Positions 1 through 10,411 of a stretch of DNA of 64,000 bases are shown piece by piece. Made by a program: the position numbers and the translations under genes. Location of the stretch: positions 6,572,001-6,636,000 of the forward strand of contig NC_061475.1 of NCBI RefSeq assembly GCF_022581195.2, in the 5' to 3' direction. Source of the stretch: Helicoverpa zea (lineage: Eukaryota; Arthropoda; Insecta; Lepidoptera; Noctuidae). Position 1 is the first letter of the stretch, and each line of letters starts with the position of its first letter. The notes below the pieces were generated by a model. That model did no database searches and had not been told where the DNA came from. It saw only the letters and a program-made list of their open reading frames with translations.

Positions 1-75
1 ACATCATCAAAACTTCTTATTAATAATCATGACTTAATACAAATGATATTATTATTGTGATTGCAAAATTTTTAC

Positions 76-885
76 CTTCGGTAGTTCCTGCGCCGGCTTC
101 TGATGTAATCCACCCGTGTAAATAACACTAGGAGGAACTGGACGATTGTCTTCCCAAAAAGGATGAACATTTAAAAACAACATTTCTACGTTATTCCCTA
201 ACTCTGCTACTGACGGCACATTTGGTCCAAATACCCTTCGATTCGCCTCATCTTCCATACCTCCGCATTTCCTAAATAAGTCCTCCAGTTGATAGAATTT
301 CCATATTTCTGTCAACTTCTCCCAGTTTGTCAAGTTATAAATGCGCTGTGAAAAAGGAAGGGGGTACAGCAGTGGATGCCAAGCGGTACCAAAACTGTCT
401 AGATTGAAATTCGTTGGTCCAGCTGAAGCTACTTGGATTACTGGCACTTTAAAAACATGTGACAGAACCAATGCCTGTCGCACGTAAGCTTCTACTAAAA
501 GCAAGTCGAACTTTCCTTCCTTTAATAATTTTTGCACACCTTCACTCTTCATCTGAACTTCAAAGGCTTCAGTCATCATTTCAAATGCGAATTTCATCTG
601 ATTTACAACATCGCCGTTCGCAGAAGAAGACAATTTGTAAAATTTTCTCATGTATTCGTAAGTGAAGTGAACGTCAATTTCTGTAAGATTAGCTGGTGCT
701 CCTCCTTCAGGGAAGGCAGGATCTGTTGTGATGACCGTGACTTCATGTCCTCGCCTGGCAAGTTCTTGAGTGAGAGGTCGGAACACTACTTGATGACTGA
801 TTGATGCTACTGGGAATACTGCCAGTATTCGAGCTGCATCGTTATAGGAAAACGATAACAAGAATAAAACTAACGAAATAGACAT
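76..885 (-). CDS. UDP-glycosyltransferase, first exon only (UGT-A, partial)
   Basis: This is the N-terminal, aglycone-binding half of a UDP-glycosyltransferase, an ER enzyme that transfers sugar from a UDP-sugar to small lipophilic compounds. ATG is at 885. A hydrophobic signal peptide (about residues 1-18) precedes the conserved ILAVFP...SISHQV block, whose His31 matches the family's catalytic base, then the RRGHEVTVIT block. The exon encodes 270 residues and ends at 76 with AAG before GTAAAA, phase 0, the same position as in the complete neighbouring gene. The remaining exons must lie left of the window. Its start is 683 bp downstream of the stop of the second UGT gene, in the same direction, so this is a tandem cluster. 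Resemblance is to lepidopteran UGT33-type enzymes; the exact subfamily is not settled. Confidence 0.92.
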
Positions 886-935
886 TATCGCACGGAAGCT
901 TAGATTACTATAATAATCGAAATTAAAACAGCGTC

Positions 936-989
936 CTTTTATTTAAAAATAGCTGTGACCAAAATTTGATAACAGAGATTATTGTTATC
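936..989 (-). promoter_or_regulatory. Putative UGT-A promoter elements
   Basis: On the minus strand, about 50-65 bp upstream of the ATG at 885, is an AT-rich TTTAAATAAAAGG stretch (936-948) that could act as a TATA-like element. Farther up, an inverted pair of GATA-type sites lies at 968-973 (GATAAC on the plus strand) and 984-989 (GATAAC on the minus strand). GATA factors drive gut and fat-body genes in insects. These are motif matches only. Confidence 0.3.
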
Positions 990-1248
990 TTTAGTCAACC
1001 CTTCTGATTTATTACATGTTATTTCTTGATTTCTGATGATGGATTACAAAAAGTAACTGGACAACTGTACTCATCTATTTATTAAAACATTATTTTTTGT
1101 TACCCGTTTCTGAGACATATCAGATATACCTACTTAATTAATAACCCCACCTTTTCAAATCCAAGTCCTTCGAAGTCTCACAAATATCACAAATAAGTCA
1201 CAAATATCGGGAATTTATTATGGTGTAATATAATTTTGTTGCCATATA

Positions 1249-1322
1249 AAACACTGGTACTCAGCTGCATACGGCGAGACTTCATGTCAAGACGATCCCG
1301 ACGTATGTAGTTGAGAAAAGGC
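1249..1322 (+). repeat. SINE-A 3' fragment
   Basis: It matches the 3' part of the dispersed SINE-A family (CACTGGTACTCAGCTGCAT... through GTAGTTGAGAAAAGGC). It is diverged and truncated at both ends, and lies in the spacer between the two UGT genes. The rest of the spacer (1323-1567) shows nothing recognisable; TTTATT at 1216-1221 could be the UGT-B poly(A) signal on the minus strand. Confidence 0.6.
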
Positions 1323-1567
1323 TATGTAGTCGATGATAATTGTGTTAATTGCGCTTCCGATCTCCCCATGATCACGGAAGAATTAATGCGAAATTTCACC
1401 TGCATGCGGCACTATGCGGTACTATGTCGTAAGAGCGACTGCCGCAAATATTTTTATGTTCGAAACGAAAGGCTTTCGAAAAAATGTGCCGACGTTTTGG
1501 TGGAACCCTCGCCCTGGATTAAAAATGTCATTAAAATCGAATTGTATCATTTAAAAACGAACAAATA

Positions 1568-3578
1568 TTATTGCTTCTTTATTTTTTTATGCTTATGTGT
1601 TGGTGTAAAATGTTTCCATAAGTAATACATGAGGACTACCAATACTAGAAGACTGCTTAATGCAGTCGTAACTACAGTTAAAACTAGTTCTAGTTCGAGG
1701 AACTGTGTCCACGACATGTTGGCGGCGGGAGAGCGCAGATGTCGCGCGCCGCCGTGACGCAGGACGTACTCCGTCCACCACACTGCACGATTCAATGGTT
1801 GCATGGGCTGGTCACGCATCAGTCCACCAAGTTTTATGATGTTCTGACGGTAACTGGAAAATTTAAATAACATTGATGTGAGTATTGTCATAGAATTTGG
1901 ATCAGTTTCTAAATAATTCCACTAGCGTGCAGAAGGACCTACTTTCGAAGGTGTTGTTTGAGATAATCTATAAAGCAAAAGGAATATTGGAATCGTTTCA
2001 GTAATTTGTGCAGATAATCTTCCCTTTTGTTTTGGTTTCCCTTTTTGAAATATTGGTACATAATTTTGAAGTTTCAAAATAAGTCATCGAAAGTTGCTGA
2101 CCTTTCATCACCAATGACCGTATTAATAGCATCCTTGAATTTGTCCAACGTTAGTGTAGAAAAAACAAGCTTCACTCCAATTTTGTGATAAACGAATTTT
2201 TCTACATTGAACCATTGATCGCCTAGCATTGGGATACCAATTAGAGGTACTCCTGCCGTTATAGCTTCATCTGTTGATTGTAGACCTCCTTGCATAACAA
2301 ATAATTTCACCTTTGGGTGTCCTAAAAATTTACACATTAGACAAAACAATTGTTTCGATAAAGCTTCGGAATCTGAATGAAGAAATATTAATTGTTAACA
2401 CTTACTTAAAAGGTCTGACTGTGGCAACCACTTCGATATCCTAATGTTGCTAGTACGTCCGGGGAGCTCATCTTTGTCCCACTTCCACAGCACGTCGTAA
2501 GGTAGCTCGGAGAATGCTTTGATCATTAATTGTACCTTCTCTGGAGGTAATAGTGAAGGTTGTACATTTGTACCAAAGCTGAGGTATATCACTCCATTCT
2601 TTGAAGAGTCCAAGTATGTTTTGAGATCCTGTAAACAGTTTACTTAAATTTTAATTAAACAAATATCTCATTCCCATAAGATCGTGTAGGTACTTTAGGC
2701 ATTCTGTTTTAATTAAAGTATAATTCTTCAATGCTCTTGTCAATACGTAATATGTAAAAAATAAGAAAATCTACCTTAGGTAATTCACTTGCTGGCTTCT
2801 GATGCAATCCACCCATATAAATAACATTGGGAGGAACTGGGCGATTTCCTTCCCATATGGGATTTATATTCAGAAATAACATATCAATATTATTAGTCAA
2901 TTCCCTTATATGAGGTACGTCAGGTCCAAAAAGCTTTTTAGCCATTTCATTATCCTCTGTTTCAAGGTCTTCCATTATTTTGTCTAATTTATATGCGTTG
3001 TACAGTTCTTTTAATTTTTCCCAAGTGGTTAAATTATAACTTCGTTGAGTTAAACTGGTGGGATACAGCAAAGGATGCCAGGCTGCTCCAATTTGATCCA
3101 CATTAAAACCCATAACACCTAATGAAGACACTTGTATCACTGGTACTTTAAAAACGTGTGTCAGTATCAATGTTGTTCTCACACAAGCTTCCAACATAAG
3201 CAAATCGAATTTCTCTTTCAATATCTTTTGCACTTCATCCATTTTCATTTGGTATCCAAAAACATCGACCATCATTAGCATAGCTGTTTGTATCTGTTTA
3301 ACTATGTCACCTCGGCCTGTAGCTATTTCTTCGTGCAGTATTTTCAAAAATTCGTAACTGCCATGTGTGTCAATTTCTCTTAGGTTAGGTGGTGCTTCTC
3401 CTTTTGGGAAGGCGGGATCTGGTGTGATGACCGTGACTTCATGTCCTCGCCTGGCAAGTTCTTGAGTGAGAGGACGAAACGCCACTTGATGACTGATAGA
3501 CGGTGCTGGGAATACAGCTAATATTTTAGCTGCCTCGTTATAAGAAAGCAATAATAAAATTATTAAAGTAATAGACAT
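1568..3578 (-). CDS. UDP-glycosyltransferase, complete four-exon gene (UGT-B)
   Basis: Exons: 3578-2775, 2628-2406, 2321-2102, 1853-1568; the phases agree (0, 1, 2) and give 510 aa, the usual UGT length. I use ATG 3578 rather than the in-frame GTG at 3584. Features: signal peptide about 1-17; catalytic-type His30 in SISHQV; LSFGTNVQ and WLPQSDLLRHPKV in the donor-sugar domain; signature FVMQGGLQSTDEAI at 350-363, with D377/Q378 in GDQWFN that contact the sugar; YRQNIIKL and AVWWTEYVLRHGG blocks; one C-terminal transmembrane helix; and a basic tail ending KIKKQ, a KxKxx-type ER-retrieval signal. It should act in the ER lumen, conjugating xenobiotics or endogenous lipophiles. Borders are good except the exon 3 donor (AG/GTCAGC), which is weak. 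The splice model is inferred from family alignment, not transcripts. Confidence 0.93.
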
Positions 3579-3631
3579 GATCACACGGCAGATTCAAATT
3601 ATTATGAGATTTAATTCTGAATAGTTTCTTT

Positions 3632-3650
3632 TTATCTTAATTTGTTATCA
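3632..3650 (-). promoter_or_regulatory. Putative GATA sites upstream of UGT-B
   Basis: On the minus strand, 54-72 bp upstream of the ATG, lie TGATAAC (3644-3650) and AAGATAA (about 3632-3638). UGT-A has a similar GATA pair at a comparable position. No clear TATA box is visible. This is a motif match only. Confidence 0.25.
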
Positions 3651-4195
3651 CCAGAGTTAATTCGATCAGATTTATTCATAGTGTTTCGCTTTTGTGAACC
3701 CCGACTATACAGGAACTGTTTAATACGAAAAGTAGTGAACCGCATAAAAAATATATTTGGAAAAATATGCGTATAATTTTTTTGTGGTTTCATGTGTTAC
3801 AAAAAACCATTTGAACGGTTTCAGGTGTCATCGGTGTTGACTTAATCATTAATTTAATAAATTCTAAGGAAAAATTAAAAATATATACACATATTTTGTA
3901 TCTGTTGTATCCGACAAACAAACGTACATTTTCATCGTAATATTTCTAGCTTCTCATGGTTCAACCATAGTGCGACGCAACTACATCATTCACTATATAT
4001 ATAATACATAGTACCTACTCTAATAACGGTTTTACGTTGCAATTATCTGCATACCTAATTTCACCGCAATCGGTTAGACTATTTTATCGCGAAACCGTAA
4101 CGGACAAATAATCTTACTTACGCATTAATACAAGAAAAAGATTAAGGACAATAATTAGTTCAATTTTATAAGTACAGCTATATATAGGCGTGACG
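3651..4195. other. AT-rich intergenic DNA, nothing recognised
   Basis: This is the sequence upstream of UGT-B. I see no coding pattern and no repeat shared with other parts of the window. Confidence 0.5.
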
Positions 4196-4310
4196 AGTTG
4201 GCAACTATATTGGGGTCGGCTTCTAATCTAAAGGGATGCAGCTAAGTACAAGTGTTTTACAAGGAGCGACTGCCTATCTGGCCTTTCAAGCCAGTTACCT
4301 GTTGGCTAAA
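4196..4310 (-). repeat. SINE-A 3' fragment
   Basis: It is a reverse-oriented piece of the SINE-A 3' half (TTGGGGTCGGCTT, then ACAAGGAGCGACTGCCTATCTG), with internal loss compared with the full copies at 38692-39056 and 52655-53022. Confidence 0.7.
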
Positions 4311-4365
4311 ACAGTGATTCTAATTAGTCCTCATTCTAGATTGGCCAAAAAATATAAAACATTCA

Positions 4366-4510
4366 CCGTCTTACCACAAAAACTTTTTAACGTCAGTTTA
4401 AGACTTGTTTAAAAAAATGTCAAATTATGACGTTGACATATGGTTCATTTTGTAGCCAACATTTTATTAGACAAGTGTAAAACAGGGTTTAAAGTTTTTG
4501 TAGTAAGGCC
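4366..4510 (-). mobile_element. Small MITE with CCTTACTACAAAAACTTT ends
   Basis: A 145-bp element whose ends are imperfect inverted repeats (CCGTCTTACCACAAAAAC at the left, GTTTTTGTAGTAAGGCC, slightly diverged, at the right). It is the reverse complement of the unit repeated three times at 6342-6786. It has no coding capacity and is probably a non-autonomous DNA transposon. Confidence 0.75.
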
Positions 4511-4744
4511 CTCAATATTTACTAAGCAACAAAGGTTGAAGGTGGGGGATCCTGACGTCCCGTCTATGTTAATTTTGTACTTAGAAATGACGTTACATAA
4601 AATTCAATAGTGTTGTATCGTCGTTGTTATTTATTTGTGAGAGAAAACAAAATAAACGTGTCTATTTTTTTAGGGTTTTCTAATAGACGGACTAATTACT
4701 TATTTTTATTCGCCATGCACGGTTTGGTATGGTTGATCTGTAAA

Positions 4745-4925
4745 TTGTGGTTCCCGACTGTCCTTTGTCAGAATAAGCTAAGAAGCCTGACAACCAGTGT
4801 CTTTACAAAAGGTCAAAAGTTTCGTGTTGCCATGGCAACTACCTAGGAGTATCTGAGGACATCAGATAGACAGAGACTCCTTGTAAAAACACATTTACGT
4901 TGCTATATTCGGTTCTAGACTGGAA
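4745..4925 (+). repeat. Diverged SINE-A fragment
   Basis: Weak but ordered similarity to the SINE-A 3' half: CAGAAGCCTGACAACCAGT, an AGATAGACAG...CTCCTTGTAAAA block, and GGTTCTAGACTGGAAG. It is much older than the other copies. Confidence 0.45.
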
Positions 4926-5657
4926 GAGAACATAATTGCTTAAAATAAATTCTAAGTCTATTTTTGTTGCTAAGGCATTTTTATCGTTATTGATTAAAAA
5001 TATGATGATGAAATATTTGCTATTTTTGATACGCAACAAAGTTTTAGAAAGTCATCATGAAAAACGATTTGCAGTAATACTGTTATAATGCTTCTATAAT
5101 AGTTAGTTTGTATGTTTAAGCTCATTAAAAAGATGAATTAATAAAATAAATATTTTTGAACTCAAACTGATGCATATTTTTACGAGACGGAAGAAATGAC
5201 TTAGTTACTTGGTAAGATTATCACCCAATTATTATTCATCAATTTAGTTATTTTTGACCAGGATATCATACCTAGACTTTATGGCTCCACATTAATTATC
5301 TTACAAAGCAGGTAAATAATATAAATCATTCTTTTTAAATTATTCATGTGTACATGTAATGTTTTTTCCAGGTCGCGGGTGGAACCGCAGCAATAAGTAA
5401 TCATTAATTGTTTTTAAATTATTGCACATTGTAGTGAAATTTTTATCTTACTACAGATCTTTGGTGATTCGCGGAATTGTGTTTTTTCCTCATAAAATAC
5501 AGGCTGTTTCAAAAGGTATACCCGCAAAATCTAGATTCTTAGTGCTTAAGAGCACATGAATGTACTCCATGTAAATACATACGAGTTTTTTACGAGATTT
5601 CGAGTTGTAGACAATTTGATAAGAGTTTGTTTAATAAAAAAAAATGCTTTTATTTTT
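4926..5657. other. AT-rich intergenic DNA, nothing recognised
   Basis: It holds A/T runs and no long open frame. No repeat shared with the rest of the window was seen. Confidence 0.5.
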
Positions 5658-5930
5658 GACGACCTCGATGGCGCAATGGTCACCATGCCGGACTGCCGAA
5701 CCTGAGGTCCCGGGTTCGATTCCCGGTTCGGTCGACATTTGTGTGATGAGCATGCTTGTTGGCCGTGGTCTGGGTGTTATAATATGTATTTATAAATATG
5801 TATATATGTAGCTATATGTAGTTTATCAGTTGTGTTAGCACCCATAACACAAGTTAATTAATAACTTACCATGGGGCTAACCGACCGTGTGTGAAAAAGT
5901 GTCCCGACATTAATAATAAATAAACATTAA
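5658..5930 (+). repeat. SINE-C, full-length tRNA-derived SINE
   Basis: It begins with a tRNA-like head, GACCTCGATGGCGCAATGG (A-box-like), and a B box, GGGTTCGATTCCC, at about 5712-5724. The body follows (GTGATGAGCATGCTTGTTGGCC, GTTAGCACCCATAACAC) and ends near GTGTCCCGACATT plus an AT-rich tail. A second copy at 39172-39430 shares head, body and tail, so this is a SINE rather than a tRNA gene. RNA polymerase III transcription from the internal boxes is expected. Confidence 0.85.
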
Positions 5931-6341
5931 TATTCAAAAACTTATGTTCACCTACAATATATAGGTACGTCAGTTTTCTTAAAACAACTGTTCACTTAAT
6001 TTCTACGTCCAATTTTTAAAGCAAATAGTTGTGTTTTGTTTTAAGCAAAGCGGACGGTTATGTAGTCACTGAACCTAGGTCTTAAAATTTTCAGACAAAC
6101 CGGGGACAAAGGTACTCAGAATACCGGTAACCATATATCAGATTGCGTATTTAAATCACTATTAATTACATAGCCGACGTATCCGGCAGCCCTTGTCGCA
6201 GTCTCCCCACGAGTGCCTTAAGCCATGTATTCACTGAGAAACAATTGTTTATAAACACTGTTTGAGAAACAAAATCTACGTGTTTCTAAAACAAATAATT
6301 TTGTTTCAGAAACATATAATTTTGTTTCTGTAAACATTATT

Positions 6342-6786
6342 GGCCTTACTACAAAAACTTTAACCCCTGTTTTACACTTGTCTAATAAAATTTTGTCTGC
6401 AAAATGAACCGTATGTCAACGTCATAATTTGTCATTTTTTTTAGACAAGGCATAAACTGACGTTTAAAAGTTTTTGTGGTAAGACGGTACGGGCCTTACT
6501 ACAAAAACTTTAAACCCTGTTTTACACTTGTCTAATAAAATTTTGGCTGCAAAATGAACCATATGTCAACGTCATAATTTGACATTTTTTTAGACAAGGC
6601 ATAAACTGACGTTTAAAAGTTTTTGTGGTAAGACGGTTATGGCCTTACTACAAAAACTTTAAACCCTGTTTTACACTTGTCTAATAAAATTTTGGCTGCA
6701 AAATGAACCATATGTCAACGTCATAATTTGACATTTTTTTAGACAAGGCATAAACTGACGTTTAAAAGTTTTTGTGGTAAGACGGT
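6342..6786 (+). repeat. Three tandem copies of a ~148-bp MITE
   Basis: Units start at about 6344, 6495 and 6643 (CCTTACTACAAAAACTTT) and each ends in GTTTTTGTGGTAAGACGG, so every unit is itself an inverted-repeat element. Units 2 and 3 are almost identical; unit 1 is slightly diverged. A solitary reverse copy lies at 4366-4510. The array sits inside the TTAA-flanked element. Confidence 0.85.
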
Positions 6787-6800
6787 TAGTGTTTATCGAA

Positions 6801-6841
6801 TGTTTCTGTGCTCCCCGCCACGGGTGGGGAGCACAGAAACA
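6801..6841. repeat. Perfect 16-bp-arm hairpin
   Basis: The left arm TGTTTCTGTGCTCCCC (6801-6816) and right arm GGGGAGCACAGAAACA (6826-6841) are exact reverse complements around a 9-nt GC-rich loop. It lies inside the TTAA-flanked element. Confidence 0.8.
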
Positions 6842-7154
6842 AATCAATTGCGCAACATGTGCATACAAGTGTGGACGCGTGTTTCATTTGTTTATAAACG
6901 CCAAATAAATGTCCTCATAGCAAGTAATTTCTCTTTTCTTTTTCTTTTTCTTTTCTTTTTACTAGAAATGGACTTATGCAAATAAATGTAGGCACCACAC
7001 AACAACACTACTTCCTCGGGCAACATATTGTAAACATCTGACGGTGTGGACGGCAGTTTCCGAAACATTGTTGCTGTAAACATCTACGTGATGTTTCAGA
7101 AACTGTGTATCTGAAACATTGTTTCCCAGTGAATACGTGGCTTAATTGACTTTT

Positions 7155-7184
7155 GAAATGAAATGAAATGAAATGAAATGAAAT
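7155..7184. repeat. (GAAAT)6 microsatellite
   Basis: Six tandem GAAAT units directly right of the TTAA-flanked element, followed by CGTTTATTTTGCAAGTTGG. The layout looks like the simple-repeat tail of a retroelement read on the minus strand. DNA from 7185 to 7467 is otherwise unassigned. Confidence 0.7.
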
Positions 7185-7467
7185 CGTTTATTTTGCAAGT
7201 TGGACATAAAATCACTTTTACACGTCATTTTTAAGAACGCTGAGGTCGGCATTTCCTAATGACTGATCCCTGAGAAGAAATGCCGAAACAAACTCAAGGG
7301 TCATAGTCTCTTTTAAAGTCCAAACATGTTATAAATCAAATAATGACTTGACACTTGACAGTCCAGTGTTGCTATACTAATATAGTGATGTATGTATGGC
7401 TTATTGTTGCCAATTAAACTCTCGGTTAAGTACCTAACAGCTACACTAGTCGATCAGCCTATCAGAG

Positions 7468-7567
7468 TTTTTTTTTTTGGGATATCATCAAATGACCCTC
7501 CCGCTGAGTATGCAGCGTGAGGGAGTGTCAGATTCTTACCGACAAAAATCAGCATGTTCCTTCTTAA
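7468..7567 (-). mobile_element. R1-clade retrotransposon 3' end, inverted
   Basis: A poly(T) run (7468-7478) is followed by ATCATCAAATGACCCTCCC and about 85 bp that is the reverse complement of the R1-like 3' UTR at 8782-8874. It is a short 5'-truncated copy in reverse orientation, abutting the forward R1-like copy head-to-head near 7567. Confidence 0.75.
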
Positions 7568-8578
7568 CGCGCCACCTTCAGGCTCCCAGGTCACGGTGGG
7601 GGGGTTACCATCGGCGTCGAGAGGGCGATGAAGTACCTAGGACTCGTCCTCGACGGCCGGTGGAACTTCGTCGAACATTTCCGACGTTTGGGCCCCAAAC
7701 TGGAGAAGACAGGTGCTGCCTTCAAGCGGCTCCTGCCCAACCTGGGAGGCCCAAACGCCCCCTGCCGTAAACTCTACGCGGGAGTCTTGCGGTCCATGGC
7801 CCTTTACGGGGCCCCGGTATGGGCACGTTCGGTACGGCCGCGGGCTGTACACTACCTGAACGTGCCCCAAAGGGTGATAGCCATTAGGCTAATCCGGGGG
7901 TACCGCACGATTTCCCGCGAAGCAGCTGGCCTACTTGCTGGACTGCCACCGTGGGATCTGGAGGCGAGGGTCTTCTTGCGCCTGTACGACTGGCGCGAGG
8001 AGGCTCAGCGCCGGGGAGAAACCCCGTTGCCGCGGCAAGTTGTCGCGCAGCGGGCGGAGCTCCGGCGCGATCTCATGGTGGCCTGGAGGGAGCGACTGTC
8101 ACAACCCAGTGCAGGGCACGCCACCATCGTGGCGGTAAGTCCCCTCTTTGAGGAGTGGCTCGGGAGGAGTCACGGCGCCCTCACGTACCGCATGACGCAG
8201 GTCCTCACCGGACACGGTTGTTTCGGGAGGTACCTGCACCGCATCGGTCGTGAGGAGGCGCCCGGGTGTCACCATTGTGCGGACAGCCCCGAGGACACGG
8301 TGGACCACACAGTCCAGGTGTGCCCCGCATGGGAAGGGCACCGCCGGGTCCTCGTCGAGGCTTTGGGCGGCGGCGACCTCTCGCGTCCGGCCCTGGTTCA
8401 GGCCATGGTCCGGGGCGAGAGGGAATGGGATGCCGTCGCCTCCTTCTGCGAAGCGGTCATGCTCGAGAAGGAGGAGGCGGAACGCCAGAGAGTTCGCACC
8501 TCTCATCCCGGCCGCCGCGCTGGACCAGGTAGACACCATGGGCGCCGGGTGTCGCGAGATGACTCCCGGCCACCGTAG
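7568..8578 (+). pseudogene. ORF2 C-terminal remnant of R1-clade reverse transcriptase
   Basis: The frame is open from 7568 to the stop at 8578. It begins within the end of the RT domain (VTIGVERAMKYLGLVLDGRW, typical of the R1/TRAS thumb region), runs through RSMALYGAPVWARSV, and ends with the cysteine-histidine motif CHHCADSPEDTVDHTVQVC characteristic of this clade. An ATG exists at 7628, but the coding similarity begins before it, so that is not a natural start. The endonuclease and RT catalytic core are absent, so no activity is expected. Base composition is far richer in GC than the flanks. Confidence 0.85.
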
Positions 8579-8896
8579 GCGTGGGTCTGTGGGCGGTGAG
8601 TTCGGGTGGCTCATCGTCCCTCTGTCTTTCTAGACGACAGACCCGTGTCGACGGCGCGCGTTGTTCCACGCGCTCCTCAAAGAGATGTCAGCAACCCCAG
8701 CGGGGCCCAGCAGGGCCAAGGCCTGCCGGGGCTGCGGGTTGTTCGAAAGAGATACCGCGGCCCTGGTACATAAAAGGCCTATGACGGAACACGACGATTT
8801 TAGTCAGTAAGAGTCTGACACTCCCTCACCGCTGCTAACCCACAGCGGGAGGGGTCATTTGATGATTTTACGTCGCTAAAAAAAAAAAAAAAAAAT
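7568..8896 (+). mobile_element. 5'-truncated R1-clade non-LTR retrotransposon
   Basis: This GC-rich insertion holds the end of ORF2, a 3' UTR (about 8579-8877) and a poly(A) tail (8878-8896). The 5' part of the element is missing. The 3' UTR contains GCTGCGGGTTGTTCGAAAGAG (8731) and the GTCAGTAAGAGTCTGACACTCC tail block, both found again in short copies at 18069, 42251, 50245 and 59964. It is a dead-on-arrival copy. Confidence 0.85.
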
Positions 8897-9551
8897 AAAA
8901 GCCCTTTCTCGGAAACTTTTTCGAACAATCCCGCAGCCCAGCCAATCGGAGCTGCCGACTAACACCAAAACTTAACAAACTGAAAATGAAGTAATACCTG
9001 AGAATTTCGAGCTACATCTCACAAGCCACAATCTTACCCCATTTCTCCACATCATCACATGCTTATTTCAGTCGATTTCCACCTAGCTTCTTGTTTACTC
9101 ATTTCAAAACCACCAAATTAAAACAATGCAAGCCTTCAAAAAAATTCTCCCTCCTTTTTAATTTGTTTTCAACTGAACAATAGCTTAAAAGAAACAAAAG
9201 CTGATCTCCATAATGATTAAGCCCGCAACAGTAATTTTTACTTTGTTACCAAATCATTTACATATGCAAATTGTTTTGTATTTTTATCCAAAACACTGTA
9301 ACACAAATGTTTGTGGATTATTTTTGAATTTTATTTTGAGGAGAGATTTCAATATATCAAGAGTTGTGTTCAATTTCCAAGGCGTAATAGTACTTTTTTT
9401 TTTAATAATTAACTATCTGAGCCGTTAATTGCTTAGTAAAGGCTAGCTAGTATTTTGAACAGAAAATCAGCATTGCCATCTAAAGTGGCATATACTGAAA
9501 CCCTTTTAGAATGGGGACGAATTTTTCAACATCTTTCTTTTCTACATAATG
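8897..9551. other. Intergenic DNA with a small R1-tail-like piece
   Basis: At 8916-8938 the sequence TTCGAACAATCCCGCAGC is the reverse complement of the R1-like 3' UTR block at 8731. The remainder is AT-rich and unassigned. Confidence 0.45.
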
Positions 9552-9676
9552 TAGTTGTGGTCATCATCAGCCTATCGCAGTCCACTGCTGGACATAGACT
9601 TCTCCAAGTTGCACGCCACTGAGATCGATTTTCGGCTTCTCGCATCCAGCTCCTGCCAGTTGTCTTGCACAAGTAG
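9552..9676 (-). mobile_element. RTE retrotransposon 3' fragment
   Basis: It matches the last ~110 bp of the intact RTE at 23265-26436 with about six differences (CATCATCAGCCTATCGCAGTC ... ATCCAGCTCCTGCCAG). The position at the tail fits ordinary 5' truncation on insertion. Confidence 0.85.
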
Positions 9677-10411
9677 TTGTGGTATTATTTTTATTTTTTT
9701 TCTCCTAATTCAACTACTATTATGTAGTTAAAATGTTTGGTGATATACAAAGTTATCCATTTAAGCCTTTTTCTATTAAAAATGTTGCATTTTAAATTAT
9801 CTAATCTCAGCTGCACCGATGATGTGAGAAAAAGTTTTTCGTTCATGCATTACGCTTCGAATTTCAAAGCACCCAATCCTTATCGTTCGCCCGTCTTTTA
9901 TCCTTTTAAAAGGCTAGACTTTATATAGTGCTTTTGGAGTTCCCGTAGTTAGGTTTTTAATTCCCACCATTCTGTACGGTTAAAAGGTTTTACGAAGAGT
10001 TTTGTTAAAGTTACTGTGATGTGAGAATTTAAGAGAACGTACTTAACTATGGGTTGAAACTTTTTGAGTGCAAAGAAAATTAATTATGTTTGTAAAATCT
10101 CATTTTATTTTTATCTGATAAAACTTAAAAAAAAACATTTAATGAAACAAGAATGCCTATATAAACAAGTACATACACAAATATTCTAAGATAGAGGCTA
10201 GATCGAACTGATTGGTGACCTGACAAAATCTGCAGACACCAAAATGACATAAAATATTCTTTGGTGCCATGGCTTCAAGTTCCCAAGTCTTTAAATAAAT
10301 AAGAATATAAGAAATAAATTGCCACCTCGGTGTGCTCATCAATGCCAAAAACATCCATAAATTCAATGCAGCCTCAACCTTAACATATCCCTAAATTAAC
10401 CCTAATCTAAA
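9677..10411. other. Downstream flank of the trypsin gene
   Basis: No gene or repeat was recognised. TTTATT at 10104-10109 (AATAAA on the minus strand) could be the poly(A) signal of the trypsin gene, about 300 bp past its stop. Confidence 0.4.

Larger units (their letters stand above)
6222..7141. mobile_element. TTAA-flanked inverted-repeat element (piggyBac-type MITE, about 920 bp)
   Basis: The ends are imperfect inverted repeats: GCCATGTATTCACTGAGAAAC at the left, and at the right the reverse complement of GCCACGTATTCACTGGGAAAC. Both sides are directly flanked by TTAA (6218-6221 and 7142-7145), the target duplication used by piggyBac-type transposons. No transposase is encoded. The interior holds TGTTTC/GAAACA repeats, three tandem copies of a second MITE (6342-6786) and a perfect hairpin at 6801-6841. 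The family assignment rests on the TTAA alone. Confidence 0.65.

Noticed and set aside
1311..1625. 104-codon plus-strand frame in the UGT spacer
   Set aside because: It ends antisense to the last UGT-B exon and starts inside a SINE-A remnant; no conserved motif.
5658..5735. tRNA-like sequence with A and B boxes, also at 39172-39250
   Set aside because: Both copies continue into the same ~190-bp non-tRNA body and tail, so they are SINE heads rather than tRNA genes.
6929..6961. Polypyrimidine tract (CTTTTT repeats) as a splice acceptor
   Set aside because: No exon follows; it lies inside the TTAA-flanked element.
10157..10366. 69-codon minus-strand frame just downstream of trypsin
   Set aside because: Lies in the probable 3' UTR, no homology and no splice sites; trypsin already has a complete C-terminal exon with stop at 10412.
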